35,460 bases of DNA from Intrasporangium_A sp039812505 (GTDB lineage Bacteria; Actinomycetota; Actinomycetes; Actinomycetales; Dermatophilaceae). Shown in pieces: positions 23,234-31,670 of this stretch (its first letter is position 1; each line of letters starts with the position of its first letter). The stretch is from contig NZ_JBDIAQ010000022.1 in the NCBI RefSeq assembly GCF_039812505.1, forward strand, positions 1-35,460, read 5' to 3'. The notes beneath the pieces were generated by a model that was not told where the DNA came from, did no database searches, and saw only the letters and a program-made list of their open reading frames with translations. Both the position numbers and the translations under genes were made by a program.

Positions 23234-24766
23234 TCACGGCGTGAGTGCGCGACACGCCACCTGGAAGGCGAGCCGCTGGCTCGGGTCGGTGAGGTCGGCC
23301 CCGATCCGCTCCTTGATCACGCTCAGGCGTGAGGCGATCGTGTTGCGGTGCACGCCGAGCGCGGCCGCAGCCTCGGTGACCGACCCGCCCGACTCGAGGT
23401 ATGCGCGCAAGGTCGTCAGCAGCACCGGAGCCTCTCGCAGGGGCGCCAGCGCGGTCTCGGCAAAGGCCCTGGTCACCTCGGACCGTTGCCACGTCCCGAG
23501 CAGGCGCGCCACCCCGAGCTCGTCGGCGTGCTCCACCGCAGGACGGAAGTCGTGGCTGCGCGCCAGGTCGGCGGCATCCCGAGCCTCGATCAGGGTCGCC
23601 GCCAGTCCTGCCGGCCCACGATGGGGGCGGCCGATGCCGAGGACCAGGGCCCACTCGCGGGGGAGACCGGCCGCCACGACCCGGAAGGTGCGCAGCGCCT
23701 GGCGTCCCCAGTCCGGTGCCGGCTCCCGGTCGGCGCTGGTCCACATCGCCCACCCAACCCCGGTGTACACGGCGGTGACGACCTCGAAGCCGTGCTCGGT
23801 CAGCGCCGCCCCGACCGCCGTCACGAGCGGCTCACGACCGCCCGGAGCCGGTGCCGACGGACTGTACAGGTGGATTCCGATGTGCCAGTCCGACAGCCGC
23901 CACCCGAGGGACACCGCCCCTTCGACCACATCCCGCCCGACCGAGTCGCCGGCAGCCATGACCTCCGCGAGGAGTCTGGCCTGGAAGGCATCGTCCCGAT
24001 CGGACTGCGCTCGCTGCCCGGCGAGCCAGGACCGCAGGAACGGCTCGGTGACCGCCAACCCGGTTGCGAGCACGTCGAGGCGGGCGGGGGCGGCACGCTC
24101 AACCGCGCAGGCGACCCAGGCGGCGACCCGGTTCACCGTCGGGTCGAGCACGGGATGGACCAGGACCCGGGCGCCCCGTTGTGGCACGGCCTGATCGAGC
24201 CGTACGTCGTCGAGCGCTGCCGGAGCGCCGAGCAGGACCGTGCCGTCATCAGCCACCAGCGACAGCGGCGCCTCCAGGACGGTCGAGGCCGCACCGAGGA
24301 TCTCCGGACCGGACCGCTTGGCCGACAGCCGGCGCAGCAGTCGCTCGACCGCTTGGGTGCGAAGCTGGGCCGGAGCGCGCACGAGTGCGGTCAGGTCCTG
24401 CACGAGCCGCACCGGTGACCTGTGGTCGACCCACAACACGGGGAGAGCGAGGCGATCGGCCAGCCGCAGGGTCGAGAGCAGCGAGCGGGTCCGTGGCCCG
24501 ACCACAAGGACACCGGCGGCACCGTGCTCCTTGGCGCGGCGGACGAGGGCGTCGAGCCGGTACGGCGGGGTGACCTCGTTGTCCGGACAGACCAGGAGGC
24601 ACCGGTCGAGATCGGTGAGATCTCCGTCGTACCAACGCACGTCGCGAACCACCCCTTCGAGCCCGGAAGTGCCGGCCACGATGCCCGCCTCGGCCAGGAG
24701 CGGGTCGGCCAGCAGGTCGGCAACGCGGGCCGGGCCGACCGGTGCCCGCCTCGCGGCCCCCGTCAC
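23234..24766 (-). CDS. PucR-family transcriptional regulator
   Basis: A 510-residue regulator. The N-terminal PucR-type sensing domain (about 12-140) contains EAGIVAGTSGLEGVVRDVRW. A GGDEF-like/CdaR middle region follows, with the C-terminal PucR helix-turn-helix (about 450-505): LRAYLESGGSVTEAAAALGV followed by HRNTIASRLSVIKERIG. PucR proteins commonly control purine, allantoin and amine catabolism by binding the pathway compound. GTG at 24766 overlaps the stop of the upstream DUF917 gene as GTGA and has AGGAGGG upstream. Its position inside the operon suggests autoregulation and control of the whole cluster. Confidence 0.92.
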   Translation of the reverse strand: MTGAARRAPVGPARVADLLADPLLAEAGIVAGTSGLEGVVRDVRWYDGDLTDLDRCLLVCPDNEVTPPYRLDALVRRAKEHGAAGVLVVGPRTRSLLSTLRLADRLALPVLWVDHRSPVRLVQDLTALVRAPAQLRTQAVERLLRRLSAKRSGPEILGAASTVLEAPLSLVADDGTVLLGAPAALDDVRLDQAVPQRGARVLVHPVLDPTVNRVAAWVACAVERAAPARLDVLATGLAVTEPFLRSWLAGQRAQSDRDDAFQARLLAEVMAAGDSVGRDVVEGAVSLGWRLSDWHIGIHLYSPSAPAPGGREPLVTAVGAALTEHGFEVVTAVYTGVGWAMWTSADREPAPDWGRQALRTFRVVAAGLPREWALVLGIGRPHRGPAGLAATLIEARDAADLARSHDFRPAVEHADELGVARLLGTWQRSEVTRAFAETALAPLREAPVLLTTLRAYLESGGSVTEAAAALGVHRNTIASRLSVIKERIGADLTDPSQRLAFQVACRALTP

Positions 24767-25821
24767 ATGCCCTCCTGGAGGTCGAGTCCGTAGCCCGCCG
24801 GCCCGACGAGGCGGCGCGCCTCGTCCGGCCACCGATGCAGCGGCGGCAAGGCGATGACGGACACCGACTGGCCGAGGCGAACCTGGTCGGTGTTGAGGAT
24901 GGCGAAGTCATGGGTGTTGACGATGACGACGACCTCAGGCGTCAGCGCGACCGGCTCGGCATCAACCGTCACCGCGAGGAACTCGGTGAGGAAGTCGACC
25001 CGCACGGTGGTCGCGGTGGCGTCATGGGTGAGCGTGAGACTTCCCGGCGCGCCGTCCTCGCGAGGCGCCACGTCATCGACGCGGCCCTCGAAGAGCAGTA
25101 TGCCGCCCAGCTGGGCCGCGAGCCGGGCGCTGTCCCCGGGTGGTGCGGTGAGATAGGCCTCCCCCGCCCGGATGCACGCAGTGAGGCTCCCAGGAACACC
25201 AAGCTCAGCAAGGGTTGCCGCGGACGCCGGGTGCAGCGCGACCGTGGCCGCCCCACCCATGGCACCGGCGCAGGCGGCCACCAGCGACTCGACCCGGGCT
25301 GCGGTGCCAGTCGTGAAAACGGCCGTGGAGCCGGAGGGGTCGACGAGCGCAACGGGAGTGGGCGGCATACCCGCGGTTGCCAGGGTGGTCTGGCGGATGT
25401 GCGGGAACGCGCGCCCCATCAGGTCACCGTCGACGACCGGCAGGCCCAGCTCCACCGCCGCCACCGGGGGCAGCAGGGCGTTGAGCCCGCCGATCTCGAT
25501 GATGCCGAGAGCGTCGACGGAAGCGCCCACCTGTGAGGCGACAGCCTCCACGGCCCGGGCCAGGTCGGCGCCGCTCAGCAACCGTTCGGCGACGACGTCA
25601 GGGCTGCCGACGACCCCGACGTGCACGACGAGCGCATCAGGCGCCAGCTCCGCTGCCTGACGCACCTCGACCGAGCGACTCGCAAGGGCTGTGCGCAGGA
25701 GCGCGGCTCCGGTTGCGACGGCACCACCGCCACCGGAGCCGAGCAGTGTCGCCCCCGCCGCGAGGGCCTCGACATCGCGTGTCGTCAGCCGACGCAACGT
25801 GGGTCGCGAGCGAGCACTCAC
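24763..25821 (-). CDS. DUF917 (S-methyl-thiohydantoin desulfurase-like) protein, second copy
   Basis: A 352-residue protein. It starts with the DUF917 N-terminal hallmark DVEALAAGATLLGSGGGG (about 16-33) and has the central SVDALGIIEIGGLNALLPPV and LPVVDGDLMGRAFPHIRQTT segments shared with the neighbour at 25837-26901; the C-terminal part is a separate beta-rich domain. Pfam names this family after S-methyl thiohydantoin desulfurase (from memory), and members often sit beside HyuA-like proteins. The GTG start at 25821 is 15 bases after the previous stop, with no clear ribosome site, so it probably depends on coupling. Overlaps pucR by four bases. Much diverged from the first copy, so the two may be non-identical subunits or have different substrates. 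Confidence 0.85.
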   Translation of the reverse strand: MSARSRPTLRRLTTRDVEALAAGATLLGSGGGGAVATGAALLRTALASRSVEVRQAAELAPDALVVHVGVVGSPDVVAERLLSGADLARAVEAVASQVGASVDALGIIEIGGLNALLPPVAAVELGLPVVDGDLMGRAFPHIRQTTLATAGMPPTPVALVDPSGSTAVFTTGTAARVESLVAACAGAMGGAATVALHPASAATLAELGVPGSLTACIRAGEAYLTAPPGDSARLAAQLGGILLFEGRVDDVAPREDGAPGSLTLTHDATATTVRVDFLTEFLAVTVDAEPVALTPEVVVIVNTHDFAILNTDQVRLGQSVSVIALPPLHRWPDEARRLVGPAGYGLDLQEGM

Positions 25822-25836
25822 GGTCCGATGATGACA

Positions 25837-26901
25837 TCAGACGGGGACGTACTCGTGCTCGTAGCCGAAGTAGCCCGGACCCGCCAGCTCGAGGCCCTGC
25901 GGCGAACGCCACCTGGGGTCGCACGGCACGGCCACCACGCTGACACGCAGCCCGTAGCGGAGCGACTCCGTCGTGACCGGCTCACCGGTGTCCGTGTCGA
26001 GCATGCAGATCAGGTCGGGCACGCTGGCCACGACCTCATCGCCGCGGCGGGCGACGAGGTTCTCGTTCTGGAACGAGACCGTCATCTGTTCGCCGGTGTC
26101 CGGGCCGAGACCCTCGAGGCTGGCCTCACCTCGGTTGAAGCCACCTTGGGTGCGACGTTCGACATCGGTGAGCTTGCCGTCGAACACTCGTGTGCCGCCC
26201 AGCGCCACCGTGGCGGCCTCGACGGGGTCGGCGTGCGCGCCGGAGGCCTCCCGGATGGCGGCACCCACCTGCTGGCACAGCGTCATCGTGCCGTGCACGG
26301 TGTAGTCGTGCACTTGACGTCCGGTGAGGGCATAGAGGCTGACCGCGGCGCTGCACCCCATCTCGACGGTGGCGGTCCGGGCGAACCGTTCGGCCCACAC
26401 GTTGTCGAGAGTGCGCATCGTGACGCTGTTGCCACGCTCGTCGGCGAGCGCCATGGGCGAGGCTGCGATGCCACCCAGGGTGGGCAGCAACATCTGCAGC
26501 TCCGGGAAGGCCCGTCCCATCCCGTCTGCGTCGACCAGCGGGATGCCCAGCTCGGCGGCCGCCACGATCGGGATCATCGAGTTGAGCCCGCCTGCCTCGA
26601 TCGAGACGGTGTGGGTGGCCTTGCGCCCGAGCAGCTCCTCGAGAGCCCGCAGGGCCGCGGTGATCTCGGCGCCGGACGGGATCTTCTCCAGCATCACCGT
26701 CGGTGCGCCCATGAAGGCGGCGGGGATCACGAGGGCGTCGTCCGGCACCTCGTCGACCCCGACCAGGGTGACCGGCCCGTGCTTGCGGATCGCCTGCTGG
26801 GCGAGCAGCCGCCCGACGTAGGGGTCGCCACCACCGCCGGTCCCGAGGACCGCGGCGCCGCGGGCCATGTCCATCAGGTCGTCCACTGTGATCTCACGCA
26901 T
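25837..26901 (-). CDS. DUF917 (S-methyl-thiohydantoin desulfurase-like) protein, first copy
   Basis: A 354-residue protein. The N-terminal hallmark DLMDMARGAAVLGTGGGGDP (about 8-27) is followed by SIEAGGLNSMIPIVAAAELG, PLVDADGMGRAFPELQM and a C-terminal beta-rich domain ending GYEHEYVPV. ATG at 26901 has GGGAGG upstream and overlaps the end of the HyuA-like gene by eight bases, a strong sign of coupled expression and probably of a complex. The glycine-rich loop may bind nucleotide or substrate; I see no metal site I would name. Tandem with the second DUF917 gene. Confidence 0.88.
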   Translation of the reverse strand: MREITVDDLMDMARGAAVLGTGGGGDPYVGRLLAQQAIRKHGPVTLVGVDEVPDDALVIPAAFMGAPTVMLEKIPSGAEITAALRALEELLGRKATHTVSIEAGGLNSMIPIVAAAELGIPLVDADGMGRAFPELQMLLPTLGGIAASPMALADERGNSVTMRTLDNVWAERFARTATVEMGCSAAVSLYALTGRQVHDYTVHGTMTLCQQVGAAIREASGAHADPVEAATVALGGTRVFDGKLTDVERRTQGGFNRGEASLEGLGPDTGEQMTVSFQNENLVARRGDEVVASVPDLICMLDTDTGEPVTTESLRYGLRVSVVAVPCDPRWRSPQGLELAGPGYFGYEHEYVPV

Positions 26902-28456
26902 TGCTGCCTCCCAACGAGAGCTCGCCAACTGCCTTGACTCTGATCCGCGTCGCGTTGCCCGGCAGATAGGCAAGCGGCACCTCCTCGATGTCCACGACGC
27001 GCACCGACTCAGGTCGGGCACCCGCTGCGACCGCACGGTCGACCGCCTCCTGACGGGCCTCGTCACGGACGGTGTCCCGGCGACCGGGATCGATGGAGAA
27101 GACCCGGTCGACCTCGCCACCGACCTCGGCGATGGCCGCACCGATGGCGTTTGCCGCGGGGAAATGCTCGGGGCGCAACACCTCGGAAGCCGAGGCCAGC
27201 ACGTCCGGCACGAGAATGCTGCCGCCTCCGACGGCGACGACCGGGATCGGGTCTGCCGAGATGCGCATCCGGTCGACCAGCTCGGCCATCCGCTCGGCCA
27301 CGTGGTCCAACACCGCCCGAGCAGCACCTTGGTCCAGTTGAGCGACCCTACCGCGGTCGCCGATGTCGGCGACGCCTGCGGCGACTGCCACGTCGGTCGC
27401 GGTCAGGACGTCGCCGCCGAAGACGAGGGCCTGCTCGGTCAGCCGGTAGCCGACGCTCTGCGGTCCGACCTGGGGCTCCGAGCCAAGGCCCGTCACCCGA
27501 CTGCCACCGCCGATCCCGATCGAGAGCACGTCGGGCATCCGGAAGTTGGTCTGGATGCCGGCGACGGCCACGTCGACCGAGGCCTCGCGGGGGAATCCGT
27601 TCTGCAGGATGCCGACATCGGTCGTCGTGCCGCCGACATCGACGACAGCGCAGTCGCGCAGCCCGGACAGGAACGCCGCGCCGCGCATGGAGTTGGTCGG
27701 GCCGGAGGCGAACGTGGCAACCGGGTAGCGCCTCGCGTAGTCGACGTCCATCAGGGTGCCGTCGTTCTGGCTCAGGAAGACAGGTGCGGTGAAGCCCAGG
27801 CCTCGCACCGCGCCGGTCAGGCCGTGCGTGACGGTCTCCGCGAGCTCGCGCAGGGCCGCGTTGATGACCGTCGCGTTCTCACGACCGAGCAGGCCCATCC
27901 GACCGATCTCGTGGGACAGGCTGACCGGCGCGTTCGGCAGCTGCTCGGCGATGATCTCGGCCGCCCGTAGCTCGAACTCGGCGTTGACCGGTGAGAACAC
28001 CGAGGAGATCGCGAACGACCTGGCACCGGCCGAGACCGCCTTGTCCAGGACCGCGCGGAACTCGACCTCGTCGAGGTCGGCGATCCGGCTGCCGTCGTAC
28101 TCGTGGCCGCCGTGGCACAGGAAGCTCAGCCCCCCGATCGCGCTGCTGAGCCGGTCCGGCCAGTCGACGAGCGGCGGCAGCGCGCTGGTCGCGGGTAGCC
28201 CGAAACGGATGGCGGCGGTGGGCGTGAGCCGGGTGCCCTCCACGAGGGCGTTGATGAAGTGGGTCGTGCCGATCATGACCGCAGCGACATCCCGCGGGTC
28301 GAGCCCCGTCGCGGTGGTCAGGTTGGTGATTGCGGCGGTGATGCCGCTCGTCACGTCCGGTGTGGTGGGCGCCTTGGTCGCCGCGACGACCTTCGAGCCC
28401 TCGAGCAGGACCGCGTCGGTGTTGGTGCCGCCGACGTCGATGCCGAGTCGATGCAT
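26894..28456 (-). CDS. Hydantoinase/oxoprolinase HyuA-like ATPase
   Basis: A 520-residue ASKHA-fold protein of the hydantoinase A/5-oxoprolinase family. The phosphate-binding loops are GIDVGGTNTDAVLLEG (5-20) and VVDVGGTTTDVGIL (about 275). The substrate segment begins MIGTTHFINALVEG, and GIGGGSR and VGGGSILVP are typical. HyuA family proteins phosphorylate the ring carbonyl of hydantoins or lactams in ATP-dependent ring opening, normally with a HyuB partner (PF02538). No HyuB is encoded here; the tightly overlapping partner is DUF917. At 520 residues it lacks the long C-terminal acetone-carboxylase-like extension of full HyuA. ATG at 28456 follows AGGAGA. Confidence 0.9.
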   Translation of the reverse strand: MHRLGIDVGGTNTDAVLLEGSKVVAATKAPTTPDVTSGITAAITNLTTATGLDPRDVAAVMIGTTHFINALVEGTRLTPTAAIRFGLPATSALPPLVDWPDRLSSAIGGLSFLCHGGHEYDGSRIADLDEVEFRAVLDKAVSAGARSFAISSVFSPVNAEFELRAAEIIAEQLPNAPVSLSHEIGRMGLLGRENATVINAALRELAETVTHGLTGAVRGLGFTAPVFLSQNDGTLMDVDYARRYPVATFASGPTNSMRGAAFLSGLRDCAVVDVGGTTTDVGILQNGFPREASVDVAVAGIQTNFRMPDVLSIGIGGGSRVTGLGSEPQVGPQSVGYRLTEQALVFGGDVLTATDVAVAAGVADIGDRGRVAQLDQGAARAVLDHVAERMAELVDRMRISADPIPVVAVGGGSILVPDVLASASEVLRPEHFPAANAIGAAIAEVGGEVDRVFSIDPGRRDTVRDEARQEAVDRAVAAGARPESVRVVDIEEVPLAYLPGNATRIRVKAVGELSLGGSNA

Positions 28457-28468
28457 GATGTTCTCCTG

Positions 28469-29827
28469 TCAGTTTCCGGCGCCGGCCGTGAGGCCTGCTG
28501 CGGTCGAGGCCGGTGCGTGCTGGGCGGGATGCGTCGGCGAGGCGCCGATCCCCCTCACCAGGCCGGCATACCCGGCCGCGATGTAGAGGACCATGGCCAC
28601 GACGACCGAGTTGATCGAGGGCAGACCCCAGTCGACGAAGTGCCCGACGAGTGCGGCGACGGCCCAGACGGCCAGGCTGGTCGGCACCCACGTCGGGGCG
28701 GCAGCGGGCAGCCGGCCCACCGCCCGGCTACGGTCCAGATCGTCGCGGAACACCTTGACGATGAAGTACTCGGCGACCATGATCCCGGCGATCGGCGGGA
28801 AGACCACGCCGAGCAGGATGAGGAAGTCGGTGAAGCGCCCGAGGATGCCGACTGCGCCGAGCACCGAGCCGAGGACACCGACGACCGCGGTCACGACGGC
28901 CCGGTTGACCCGCCGACCGAAGACCTGGTCGACGAAGTTGACGACGCCGAGCGAAGCCGCGTAGAGGTTCCAGTCGTTGATCTTCAGGGTCGCCGCGATG
29001 ATGACGAGGGTGCCGACGAAGCCGGACGTCGAGGTCACGATGGCCACCACGTCGTTGGTCTTGAGGGCGAGCGCCAACAGGACCCCGATCAGGCCGATGA
29101 CGTACTCGCCGAGGCTGATCCCGACGATGGTCTGCTTGACGACGTCGCCGGCGCTCCGGTTGAAGCGGCTCATGTCCGGGGTGATGACCGCGCCGACGAT
29201 GAACCCGCCCGCGACGATGCTGGTGCCCTGCAGCAGGGAGAGCTGCGGGCCTGCCGGCTGGGCCTGCAACAGCGCCCCGAAGTCGTGCCGGGACAGCTCG
29301 ACGACGATGGACCAGCCGGCCAGCAGCAGGAACGCCGGGACGGTGATATAGGCCGTCCAGTTCATCGAGCCGATGCCGAAGGACACGATCGCCGTGACGA
29401 TGAGCCCGAAGACCAGCGCCCAGGCCCAGAGCGGCAGCCAGCCGATCAGACTGACGAGCCCCTGGGCCGAGACGGCGTTCTGGATGCCGAACCAGCCGAG
29501 CGCCGAGAGGCTGATGGCCAGGCCGATGAGCGACGAGCCGGACCGGCCGAAGCCGGTCCACCTGGCCAGCACCGAGGTCGACAGACCCTCACGTTGTCCC
29601 GCTATGCCGGTGAAGATGGTCAGCACCTCGAGGACGACGGCACCGAGGGTGATGGCCAGCACGGCGTTCCAGAAGGTCATCCCGAATCCGAGAGTGGCGC
29701 CGATCAGGAAGCTGGCGAGCGAGCTCAGCATGCCGAACCGCTGGATCGCCATGGTGAACCAGGAGTAGCGCTTGTCGTGGGGCACGCGGCTGAGCGCGTA
29801 GTCGTCGTGCTCTGAGGTGGCGTCCAT
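28469..29827 (-). CDS. NCS1-family (CodB-like) nucleobase/hydantoin permease
   Basis: A 452-residue integral membrane transporter with about 12 helices. It matches the NCS1 purine-cytosine/hydantoin permease family: the N-terminal MAIQRFGMLSSLASF region, LSALGWFGIQNAVSAQGL in helix 3 (substrate and sodium site region), GGFIVGAVITPDMSRFNRSA in helix 6, and NDWNLYAASLGVVNF in helix 8. Characterised members carry cytosine, allantoin, uracil or benzyl-hydantoin with Na+ or H+. ATG at 29827 with GGAGG upstream. First gene of the leftward cluster, 12 bases before hyuA, so it defines the import step of the pathway. Confidence 0.92.
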   Translation of the reverse strand: MDATSEHDDYALSRVPHDKRYSWFTMAIQRFGMLSSLASFLIGATLGFGMTFWNAVLAITLGAVVLEVLTIFTGIAGQREGLSTSVLARWTGFGRSGSSLIGLAISLSALGWFGIQNAVSAQGLVSLIGWLPLWAWALVFGLIVTAIVSFGIGSMNWTAYITVPAFLLLAGWSIVVELSRHDFGALLQAQPAGPQLSLLQGTSIVAGGFIVGAVITPDMSRFNRSAGDVVKQTIVGISLGEYVIGLIGVLLALALKTNDVVAIVTSTSGFVGTLVIIAATLKINDWNLYAASLGVVNFVDQVFGRRVNRAVVTAVVGVLGSVLGAVGILGRFTDFLILLGVVFPPIAGIMVAEYFIVKVFRDDLDRSRAVGRLPAAAPTWVPTSLAVWAVAALVGHFVDWGLPSINSVVVAMVLYIAAGYAGLVRGIGASPTHPAQHAPASTAAGLTAGAGN

Positions 29828-29922
29828 GTGGGCCTCCGGGAGGTGAGCGGGAGCTTTGGGTCACCACGACGGTAGGTCGGGCCTCATCGCCGCGCACGAT
29901 GCGCCTTGCACAGACACAGAAC

Positions 29923-29949
29923 CCCTTCAGTGCAGTGCGCACTGAAGGG
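29923..29949 (-). terminator. Hairpin between cysE and the permease operon
   Basis: CCCTTCAGTGC (29923-29933) and GCACTGAAGGG (29939-29949) form a perfect 11-bp stem with a five-base loop. On the minus strand it lies 35 bases past the cysE stop and is followed by GTTCTGTGTCT, fitting a terminator. It also sits about 100 bases upstream of the permease start, so it could instead be a PucR operator; the two roles are not exclusive. Confidence 0.6.
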
Positions 29950-29984
29950 CCCATCACCTCGGAGCCGACTGCTGACTGCGTGCC

Positions 29985-30554
29985 TCAGATGTAGATCGCC
30001 GGGTCGACCCAGCGGTTGACCGTTCCCTTCTTCGGGAAGCGCAGCTGCGCCGGGACGCCGGTCGCCACCGCCCCGGCCGGAATGTCCTTGACGACAACCG
30101 AGTTCGCACCGATCTGGGCGTCGTCGCCGACCACCACCGGCCCGAGCACGCGAGCGCCGGTCCCGATCGTCACGCGGTTGCCGATCGTCGGGTGGCGCTT
30201 GACCCGGGCCAGCGAGCGCCCGCCGAGGGTCACGCCGTGGTAGAGCATGACGTCGTCGCCGACCTCGGCGGTCTCGCCGATGACCACACCCATCCCGTGG
30301 TCGATGAAGAAGCGCCGCCCGATCCGGGCGCCGGGATGGATCTCGACGCCGGTGACCGAGCGGGTCAGGGTCGCCAGGACCCGCGCCGGCAGCCGGCCGC
30401 CCGGCAGCTGCCAGAGCCGGTGCAGCCCCCGGTGTGCCCAGATCGCGTGCAGGCCCGGAGAGGTCAGGACCACCTCGAGCCGCGACGTCGCGGCAGGGTC
30501 GCGCTCGATCGCGCCGTCGACGTCCTCGACCAGGCGCTCGGCGAGCTCGCGCAC
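29985..30554 (-). CDS. cysE: Serine O-acetyltransferase
   Basis: A 189-residue enzyme that acetylates L-serine with acetyl-CoA to give O-acetylserine for cysteine synthesis. The left-handed beta-helix hexapeptide repeats are visible (EIHPGARIG, IDHGMGVVIGETAEVG, LYHGVTLGG, RVTIGTGARVLGPVVVG, QIGANSVVV), with the catalytic His in FIDHG. The C-terminus ends DPAIYI; such Ile-terminated tails bind CysK. I choose the GTG at 30554 because the N-terminus then matches actinobacterial CysE (DGAIERDPAATSRLEV); an ATG at 30677, two bases after cysK, would add 41 residues with weaker codon bias and a GTATGCC inverted repeat inside. Operon with cysK. Confidence 0.93.
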   Translation of the reverse strand: MRELAERLVEDVDGAIERDPAATSRLEVVLTSPGLHAIWAHRGLHRLWQLPGGRLPARVLATLTRSVTGVEIHPGARIGRRFFIDHGMGVVIGETAEVGDDVMLYHGVTLGGRSLARVKRHPTIGNRVTIGTGARVLGPVVVGDDAQIGANSVVVKDIPAGAVATGVPAQLRFPKKGTVNRWVDPAIYI

Positions 30555-30679
30555 GAAGGTCAGCCCAGCGGCATACGAGAAGGTATGCCTCCCACCCGGC
30601 TTGCCGTCGGAAGTGGACACGAGCGTCAGCGGACCCCGCGACGGCACGTCCGGGTCTCGGCGAAGTGCAGTCGACATGG

Positions 30680-31609
30680 TCAGTCGGCCAGCCCCTCGAA
30701 CAGGACCGTCGAGACGTACCGTTCCCCGAACGAGGGGACGATGACCACGATCGTCCGGCCGGCGTTCTCGGGCCGCCGCGCGACCTGGGCCGCCGCAGCG
30801 ATCGCGGCGCCGGAGGAGATGCCGACGAGCAGGCCCTCCTCCGTGGCCGCGCGGCGCGCGTACCTCACGGCGGTGTCGCTGTCGACGTCGATCACCTCGT
30901 CGTAGACCGAGGTGTCGAGCACGTCCGGCACGAAGTTGGCCCCGAGCCCCTGGATCTTGTGCGGGCCGGGTTGTCCCCCGTTGAGGATCGCCGACTCGGC
31001 GGGCTCGACGGCGATGATCTGCACCGCGGGATTGCGCGCCTTGAGCACCTGGCCGACCCCGGTGATGGTGCCTCCGGTGCCGACGCCGGCCACCACGATG
31101 TCGACCGCCCCGTCGGTGTCCTTCCAGATCTCCTCGGCGGTCGTGCGTCGGTGGATCTCCGGGTTGGCCTCGTTGGAGAACTGCCGGGCCAGGACCCCGC
31201 CACGCTCGGCCGCGAGCTGCTCGGCCCGCTCGACGGCGGCCTTCATCCCGCCGGCCGGGTCGGTCAGGACCAGCTCGGCACCGAAGGCGCGCAGCAGGGC
31301 CTTGCGCTCGTTCGACATCGAGGAGGGCATAGTCAGCACGACCCGGTAGCCGCGGGCGGCGCCGACCATGGCGAGCGCGATGCCGGTGTTGCCGGACGTC
31401 GCCTCGATGATCGTCCCGCCGGGCTGCAGCTCTCCGCTGCGCTCGGCCGCGTCGACGATGGCCACGCCGATGCGGTCCTTGACCGAGCTGGCGGGGTTGT
31501 AGAACTCCAGCTTGGCGGCCACCGTGGCGCCGGCACCGTCGGTGACCTTGTTGAGTCGGACGAGCGGGGTGTTGCCGACGAGCTGCGTGACGTCGTCGTG
31601 GATCGGCAT
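30680..31609 (-). CDS. cysK: Cysteine synthase A (O-acetylserine sulfhydrylase)
   Basis: A 309-residue PLP enzyme that makes cysteine from O-acetylserine and sulfide. The PLP-binding lysine Lys44 lies in NPASSVKDRIG, substrate loop TSGNTG at 71-76, PLP-phosphate loop GVGTGGT, and EEGLLVGISSGAA follows. ATG at 31609 with GGAGG eight bases upstream; the frame is open 19 codons further but has no ribosome site and is not conserved. First gene of cysK-cysE, an arrangement common in actinobacteria. Confidence 0.96.
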   Translation of the reverse strand: MPIHDDVTQLVGNTPLVRLNKVTDGAGATVAAKLEFYNPASSVKDRIGVAIVDAAERSGELQPGGTIIEATSGNTGIALAMVGAARGYRVVLTMPSSMSNERKALLRAFGAELVLTDPAGGMKAAVERAEQLAAERGGVLARQFSNEANPEIHRRTTAEEIWKDTDGAVDIVVAGVGTGGTITGVGQVLKARNPAVQIIAVEPAESAILNGGQPGPHKIQGLGANFVPDVLDTSVYDEVIDVDSDTAVRYARRAATEEGLLVGISSGAAIAAAAQVARRPENAGRTIVVIVPSFGERYVSTVLFEGLAD

Positions 31610-31637
31610 GGGCGGGGCCTCCGGTGTGGGCTGGATA

Positions 31638-31656
31638 GGTTGCCAGAGGGGCAACC
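31638..31656 (-). promoter_or_regulatory. Stem-loop at the expected 5' end of the cysK mRNA
   Basis: GGTTGCC (31638-31644) and GGCAACC (31650-31656) are perfect inverted repeats with a five-base spacer. If the -10 at 31665-31670 is used, this lies at the first bases of the message, 29 bases before the start codon. It could be an operator for a sulfur regulator or a stabilising 5' hairpin. Confidence 0.4.
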
Positions 31657-31664
31657 GACGAAAC

Positions 31665-31670
31665 ATTATG
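31665..31670 (-). promoter_or_regulatory. Candidate -10 element (CATAAT) for cysK-cysE
   Basis: CATAAT on the minus strand, five of six consensus matches, lies in an A/T-rich patch (31660-31694) in otherwise GC-rich DNA. No strong -35 at the usual distance. Confidence 0.4.
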
